A stretch of DNA of 51,622 bases from Roseiflexus sp. (GTDB lineage: Bacteria > Chloroflexota > Chloroflexia > Chloroflexales > Roseiflexaceae), in the NCBI GenBank assembly GCA_025062325.1, contig JANXAL010000131.1, positions 1 to 51,622 of the forward strand, read 5' to 3'. The translations under genes were made by a program, and so were the position numbers. Shown here one piece after another: positions 45,602 through 51,622 of the stretch. The stretch's first letter is position 1. Every line of letters starts with the position of its first letter. Under the pieces are notes generated by a model that was not told where the DNA came from, did no database searches, and saw only the letters and a program-made list of their open reading frames with translations.

Positions 45602-46588
45602 AGACGTTCTCCAGTTGTTGGCAGCAGGCAGAGCGCCAGCCTTATAAAGATACAAACGGGTGATGAAGGTCGCCTTCGATGTGGCGGTCTTCAATCACCC
45701 TTCAAGCCGCAGGCCATCGTGGCCAGATGTATGGTAGCGTTCCATGCATTAAGAGACCATTTCTACGACGCGGAGATGGAAACTCATAGGTTTCTGTTCA
45801 ACATCAACGACATTATACTCCTTTTTTTGTTGCAAAGTGCACAAAGAATGGGGAGAATTCGAGGCGCATGCGGATGTCACGCCGCGCTGTTAGTTGTGCC
45901 GACTTCACATAAGGCGATGTCGGAGTCGATGAGCACGGTGCTATACGTGTCGGTGATTCGGAAGTCCGTCACTTACAGGTGTAAGCTTTTCGGGACGCAC
46001 CAGTGCGTCCTGACGCCCTTTTTTCCTCATCCCCCCGGTCCCCTTCCTCACAAGTGTAGAGTTTTAGGGGACAATCGATGTGTGCCTTGTCCTGACGCCC
46101 TCTTTCCCTTCATCCCCCCGGGCCCCCTTCTCCCACCCCCCTGCGCCCCCTGTGTGCGGGGGGTTGGGGGGAGAAGGGGGAGTATACGCATTCTGACGCT
46201 CAAAACGGGCGATGCAACGTAAGGGCTTGCCCAAAAATCTACACTTGCGAGCTGCCCCCTTCTCCCACAAGGGGAGAAGGGGGAGGTGGGGCGTCCCGAT
46301 GACCAAAGCCAGCGATCTGACACGAGGATTCGCCCGGAAAACTCTACGCTTGAGCGTACCGCACATACCCCGGCATCGTAGGGGCAGGCCCCTGTGCCTG
46401 CCCACATCGGGCGCCTCTACAGCAACGATACCGCGTTTGGGCGCCCACACGACGCGCCTCGACGACCAATGGCAGTGACAGTAGAGGCAGGCTCCATGCC
46501 TGCCTGCCACGGTCCGGATTGCAAATATCCACAGGGGAGCGCCCCTACGTTGGCGCTGCCACATGTGGGCGCCCACAGAGGGGCGCCC
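45602..46588. other. 987-bp gap between the M32 peptidase and korA, filled with repeats
   Basis: 45602-45840 is the likely korA promoter region (TATAAT on the minus strand near 45815; CTTTTTTTG next to it). 45974-46350 is another C-rich/G-rich element cluster. 46376-46592 carries copies of a GTAGGGGC(A/G) repeat. No gene is supported; an open frame across 45587-46222 has no recognisable protein character. Confidence 0.6.
45974..46350. repeat. Dispersed C-rich/G-rich element, cluster 4
   Basis: Left halves start CAGGTGTAAGCTTTTCGGG (45978) and CACAAGTGTAGAGTTTTAGG (46049). Right halves contain GGGGAGAAGGGGGAG and AAAAATCTACACTTGCGAGC. A stem CCCCCCTGCGCCCC/GTGCGGGGGGTTGGG lies near 46137-46170. 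This copy shows best the inverted end pair GTGTAGAGTTTT...AAAAATCTACAC. Confidence 0.75.
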
Positions 46589-46592
46589 CTAC
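46376..46592. repeat. GTAGGGGCAGGCCCCT-type dispersed repeats
   Basis: CGTAGGGGCAGGCCCCTGTG (46378 onward) and later GTAGAGGCAGGCTCCATGCC alternate with inverted forms such as GGGGAGCGCCCCTACG and GAGGGGCGCCCCTACG. The last inverted copy overlaps the end of the M32 peptidase gene and provides its stop codon. Confidence 0.7.
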
Positions 46593-48136
46593 GACACAAC
46601 TGTATCGTGAGAACCGCGCGGAGGCGTGACGCCGTACAACTCGCCGTATTTGCGCCATAGATACTCCAGGTATGGCTGCACATCGAGGGACCTGCCAGTG
46701 GCGCGGCGCAGGATGTCGTCGGCGTCGAGGGCGCGCCCATAGCGGTAAACGCGCTCGCGCATCCACTCGCGGAGCGTGTCGAACCTGCCATTGCTGATCT
46801 GCTGCGGGATGTCGGGATGATCGTGCAGCGCGGCATTGAACAGTTGCACGCTCATGATGTTTCCCAGTGTATAGCCCTGGAATGCGCCGCCGATGAGTCC
46901 GCTGTACCAGTGGACATCCTGCAAAACGCCATCGCGATGATCCGGCGGTGCGACCCCAAGATCGCTGCGGTAGCGTTCGCACCAGGCTTCGGGCAGATCG
47001 CGCACCGCGAGCGTTCCTTCGAGCAGTGCCAGTTCCAGGTCGAAGCGTAGAATGACGTGCAGGTTGTACGTCACTTCGTCCGCCTCGGTGCGAATGAGGG
47101 AGCGTTGCACCTTATTGATCGCCCGGTAGAACGTCTCGAGCGGCACGTTCCCCAACTGATCAGGAAAAGTCGCCTGCAAACTCGGGTAGAAATGTTCCCA
47201 GAACGGGCGGCTGCGTCCGACGATATTCTCCCACAGACGCGATTGACTCTCGTGCATTCCGGCGGATGTGCCGGATGCGAGCGGCGTCCCCTCGAACTCC
47301 TGTGCGATGCCCTGCTCGTACAGTGCGTGCCCGGCCTCGTGGATGGTGCTAAAGAGCGCTAATCCCAGGTCGTGTTCGTCAAAGCGCGTGGTGATGCGCA
47401 CGTCGTTCAGCGAGAATTTGGTCATGAACGGATGTAACGTTTTATCCTGTCGTCCGCGGTTGAAGTCGTAACCCAGCGCCGTGATGACCTCGACGCCAAA
47501 CGCCCACTGTTGCGCTTCGGGAAAGAACTGGCGCAGGCATGAGTCATCCACCGGTGGCTGGCTGGTGATCTGTTCGACCAGCGGGATCAACCCCTGGCGG
47601 AGTTCGGCGAAGATCTGTTTGATCGTCGTGGCGCGCATGCCATAATCCGCCCCATCGATCAGCGGGTCGGCGATGTGCTCGTAGCCGGGAAAGAACTCCG
47701 CAAAGCGGCGGCTGAGGTCGAGGGTGCGTTCCAGGTAGGGCAGCACGGCAGCGATGTCATTCGCCGGACGCGCGCGCGACCAGACATCGTAGCTGGCGGC
47801 AGTGTGCTCGTAGAGTTCGGCGGTGAAAGCGGCGGGAATGCGCGTTGCGCGCTCGTAGTCGCGCCGTGTTACCCGGATGAGCGCGGCGTCGGGAGCGTCG
47901 GGCGGGAGCGACTCTTCGTAAGAACGCAGCGCTTCGAGCAGGCGCCCGATCGCCGGGTCGATCCGCTTCTCGTGAATAATGCGCCCCAGCGTCGCCAGTT
48001 GACGACCACGCGCCGCTGCGCCGCAAGGAGGCATGTAGGTTGTCTGATCCCAGTTCAGCAGCGCAGCCGCCATTTCCAGATCGTAGATCTCGTGGAGCCG
48101 CGCCTTGAGTTCGGTCAGTTGAGGGGGTATGGGCAT
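46589..48136 (-). CDS. Carboxypeptidase Taq-type metallopeptidase (M32)
   Basis: A 515-residue cytoplasmic zinc carboxypeptidase of the Thermus aquaticus CPase family, normal length. The zinc motif HExxH is in STIHEAGHALYEQG (about 264-268), with the third ligand expected in HESQSRLWENIVGRSRPFWE. N-terminal DLEMAAALLNWDQTTYMP and later YTLGNIMSVQLF are also family-typical. The final residues GSHDTVVS precede a TAG that is part of a GTAGGGGC repeat. Upstream lies a 12-bp tandem repeat. Confidence 0.93.
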   Translation of the reverse strand: MPIPPQLTELKARLHEIYDLEMAAALLNWDQTTYMPPCGAAARGRQLATLGRIIHEKRIDPAIGRLLEALRSYEESLPPDAPDAALIRVTRRDYERATRIPAAFTAELYEHTAASYDVWSRARPANDIAAVLPYLERTLDLSRRFAEFFPGYEHIADPLIDGADYGMRATTIKQIFAELRQGLIPLVEQITSQPPVDDSCLRQFFPEAQQWAFGVEVITALGYDFNRGRQDKTLHPFMTKFSLNDVRITTRFDEHDLGLALFSTIHEAGHALYEQGIAQEFEGTPLASGTSAGMHESQSRLWENIVGRSRPFWEHFYPSLQATFPDQLGNVPLETFYRAINKVQRSLIRTEADEVTYNLHVILRFDLELALLEGTLAVRDLPEAWCERYRSDLGVAPPDHRDGVLQDVHWYSGLIGGAFQGYTLGNIMSVQLFNAALHDHPDIPQQISNGRFDTLREWMRERVYRYGRALDADDILRRATGRSLDVQPYLEYLWRKYGELYGVTPPRGSHDTVVS

Positions 48137-48157
48137 AGTGAAAGATTCCGTTGATTG

Positions 48158-48291
48158 TCAGCGAATGAGCGAATGCGTCAGCGAATGCGTCAACGAATGC
48201 GTCAGCAAATGCGTCAACGAATGCGTCAACGAATGGAGAAACGAATAAGCGAATGCCAGCGAATGCGTCAGCGAATAAGCGAATGAACGAG
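48158..48291. repeat. 12-bp tandem array (TCARCGAATGCG) upstream of the M32 peptidase gene
   Basis: At least seven units of the type TCAGCGAATGCG or TCAACGAATGCG, with shortened GCGAATAA/GCGAATGA variants, begin 22 bp upstream of the M32 start codon. This places them in its promoter or 5' leader. Related CGAATAAACGAATGA sequence occurs at 26240-26255. Confidence 0.8.
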
Positions 48292-48432
48292 TGCGCGATT
48301 GTCCAGCTTTTCTTTACGCTTTTGTGCCTTTGTGTGAGATAGGACGGGCAACGTGATTGACGTCAGCGAATAAACAAATGCCAGCACAAGTGAGCGTATG
48401 CGTAAGAACACGGTCACGCTGAACATTCAACG

Positions 48433-48503
48433 TTCAAGTATAACGTTCCCACCTGTAACCTTCAACCTTCGCACCTGCAACCTCTCGCCTCTCGCCTCTT
48501 CTC
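48433..48503 (-). repeat. Purine-rich 3'-end repeat directly after pruA
   Basis: On the minus strand, immediately after the pruA TGA, come GAGAAGAGGCGAGAGGCGAG, AGGTTGCAGGTGCG and AAGGTTGAAGGTTACAGG. It is the partner of the repeat over the comEC end. Confidence 0.65.
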
Positions 48504-50054
<1,551 letters not shown>

Positions 50055-50388
50055 TGGCTTCCTCCTGGGGACTCTCTTGATATAAGGTCATTATACACGA
50101 CTCGCTCCCCCGACGCGATGACCGTCACTTCCACCGCATACCCTGCGTGGGACACGGATTGACACAGGTGCGACGGATTTGCGCGGATCTTCGTGTGGCG
50201 GAGGAATCTATCCGCGCGCATCCGTCCCGATCCGCGCCCATCCGTAGGCGCTTCGGCGCTGCATCTGCCGGAGCGTCCGGCAATGACCGTCGTAGGTCCT
50301 CCACTGATAATTTGTCGCACCATTTCGTTATTAAGAACGTCTGTATCGATGTTGAGTGCGGAGTGTGATCTGAGGTGAGGAGAAGCCC
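50055..50388. other. Divergent gap between pruA and the Asp-box protein gene, with inverted 10-bp arrays
   Basis: This gap carries the TATAAT of pruA near its left end and the largest phased array at 50148-50248. No gene is supported. Confidence 0.55.
50148..50248. repeat. 10-bp-phased ATCCG/CGGAT array, copy 5 (two arms in opposite orientation)
   Basis: The left arm has ACGGATTGAC, ACGGATTTGC and GCGGATCTTC. The right arm has ATCCGCGCGC, ATCCGTCCCG, ATCCGCGCCC and ATCCGTAGGC in exact 10-bp phase. The arms face each other around a short spacer, so the whole is an inverted repeat of phased arrays. Confidence 0.75.
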
Positions 50389-51622
50389 ATGGCGCGCATG
50401 TCACGCAAAACGATGCTCATTGGCGCTGTCGCGGCGCTGGCGCTGCTCGGCGCGCTGGCGGCGGGGTTCGTCCTGCTGCGCCCGCAGCCGACCGACGCCT
50501 GGGAGTTCATCGGTCCGAACCGATCAGAGATTATGACGCTGGTGTTCGACCCGACCACGCCGACCACGCTGTACGCAGTAACTGATAACGACGTGTACAA
50601 AAGCGACGACGGCGGCGTCACCTGGCGCACTATTACGCCCGGCCCGCGGGTCATTTCGCTCGTGGTTGACCCGACGACGCCGACCATACTGTATGCCGGA
50701 GGATTGTGGTGGGGCGTGCGCAAGAGCGAAGACGGTGGCGCCACCTGGCGCGCCATCAACAACGGGCTGGGGGAACGTCCTTCGGTCTATGCGCTGGCGC
50801 TTGATCCGGCGAACAGCCGGATCATCTATGCCAACACCGAAAACGGCGTGTACCAGAGTGAGGACGGCGGCGCGACCTGGCGCGAGACCGAGCGAACAGG
50901 GATTGTCTTTGCGCTGGCGATCAACCCGGCATCGCCAGCGACGCTGTATGCCAGAGGCGGACGGGAGGGCGTGCTCAAAAGCGAAGACGGCGGCGCGACC
51001 TGGCGCCAGATCGGTGACGGTCTGGTCGGAGTGGATATCCTGCGCATCAATCCTGCCAATCCACAGGTGATCTTCGCCGGAACCGACGAGGGGGTGTACA
51101 AGAGCGAGGACGGCGGGGAAACCTGGCGTGCCGTGAACGATGGCCTGCCTGAAGCAGTGGACAACGGTCTGCTCGAAGGCGTTGAGCAGGACGACCGAGG
51201 GGTCACAGGATTATTCATCGATCCGACGGGCGTCGTATACGCTGTTGCTCACAATGACATTTACCGCAGCGCCGATGGCGGCGCCACCTGGACCAGGGTC
51301 GAGGTTTCTGTGCCTGCGCTGCGTCTCGTTGGCGAAGAGAGGCAGGACAGGAGTTTCCGTCTGCTGGCGGTTGATCCGCAGACGCCCGGAACGCTCTATG
51401 TGGCGGATCGGTACATAGATAACGGTCTGTTTCGCAGTCCTGACGGCGGCGCGACGTGGCGACCGCTGGGCTTAGGCGCCGACATCCGGAGTCTGGCGTT
51501 GACGCCGTTGGCGCTCTACGCCGGAACCTACGGCAGCGGGGTGTATCGCAGCGACGACCGCGGCGTCACCTGGCGCGCCGTCAGCGCGGGGCTGACCCAC
51601 TTCCACGTCCCGGCGCTGGTCG
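50389..51622 (+). CDS. Membrane-anchored Asp-box beta-propeller protein (sortilin/Ycf48-like), 3' truncated by the window
   Basis: At least 411 residues. The N-terminus MARMSRKTMLIGAVAALALL carries an uncleaved or cleaved signal segment. The rest is a series of BNR/Asp-box blades: SDDGGVTWR, SEDGGATWR (three times), SEDGGETWR, SADGGATWT, SPDGGATWR and SDDRGVTWR, eight seen before the edge. Strands such as LYAVTDNDVYK and VIFAGTDEGVYK separate the boxes. This is a six- to ten-bladed propeller like Vps10/sortilin or Ycf48-type proteins and is probably exported. Ligand or enzyme activity is not predictable. GAGGAG lies about seven bases before the ATG. Confidence 0.85.
   Translation, partial: MARMSRKTMLIGAVAALALLGALAAGFVLLRPQPTDAWEFIGPNRSEIMTLVFDPTTPTTLYAVTDNDVYKSDDGGVTWRTITPGPRVISLVVDPTTPTILYAGGLWWGVRKSEDGGATWRAINNGLGERPSVYALALDPANSRIIYANTENGVYQSEDGGATWRETERTGIVFALAINPASPATLYARGGREGVLKSEDGGATWRQIGDGLVGVDILRINPANPQVIFAGTDEGVYKSEDGGETWRAVNDGLPEAVDNGLLEGVEQDDRGVTGLFIDPTGVVYAVAHNDIYRSADGGATWTRVEVSVPALRLVGEERQDRSFRLLAVDPQTPGTLYVADRYIDNGLFRSPDGGATWRPLGLGADIRSLALTPLALYAGTYGSGVYRSDDRGVTWRAVSAGLTHFHVPALV

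Larger units (their letters stand above)
48137..48503. other. Gap between pruA and the M32 peptidase gene, with two repeat types
   Basis: 48158-48291 is a 12-bp tandem array upstream of the M32 gene. 48433-48503 is the purine-rich (minus strand) repeat also found at the end of comEC. Between them no gene or clear promoter is seen. Confidence 0.6.

Noticed and set aside
48158-48291. Possible CRISPR or replication iteron array
   Set aside because: Twelve-base units without spacers, no cas genes, and no dnaA, rep or dnaN gene nearby.

Overview
The window looks like chromosomal DNA of a filamentous, thermophilic Chloroflexota bacterium, most likely Roseiflexus or a close relative. This is an inference. 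It rests on the high GC content, several large multi-sensor histidine kinases, a gamma-alpha fused 2-oxoacid:ferredoxin oxidoreductase, a MinCDE set, and gene gaps packed with several dispersed repeat families. No search was possible. I saw no rRNA, tRNA, CRISPR array, transposase or phage gene.

Layout. 1-2214 (minus): the 5' part of a broken gene. Its N-terminal domain resembles a PD-(D/E)XK-type nuclease and is cut by an amber codon at a conserved-looking Q-A-K motif. It leads into a very long Ala/Trp heptad tract that runs off the window. 2215-3353 holds only repeats. 3354-12656: comEC, a PGRP amidase with a PA14 domain, rmlB, a glcD-glcE fusion and an FKBP isomerase. 13008-26171: rarD, three hybrid-sensor-like histidine kinases without receiver partners, a zinc-ribbon membrane protein, ugd and a Thr/Pro-rich surface protein. 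26314-29904: a large secreted subtilase. 30023-35200 (minus) is a compact operon: coaBC, a HEAT-TM-SH3 protein, mltG, aroE and a prepilin peptidase, with a good sigma70-type promoter. 35299-38440: an aminotransferase and minCDE. 38674-41939: fabI, an alpha/beta hydrolase, clpP and a small unknown gene. 42328-51622: korB and korA, an M32 carboxypeptidase, pruA and a beta-propeller surface protein that runs off the window.

Together the genes cover cell-envelope work (MltG, amidase, Min, nucleotide-sugar enzymes, secreted protease), signalling, and core metabolism (CoA, shikimate, fatty acid, proline/glutamate, oxoacid oxidation).

The most unusual material is not a standard gene. It includes (a) the interrupted nuclease-like coiled-coil gene; (b) arrays of ATCCG repeated every 10 bp at five separate gene gaps; (c) dispersed repeat elements that run into the 3' ends of genes and supply the stop codons of korA, the M32 peptidase and comEC; and (d) a subtilase with Asp at the usual oxyanion-hole Asn.
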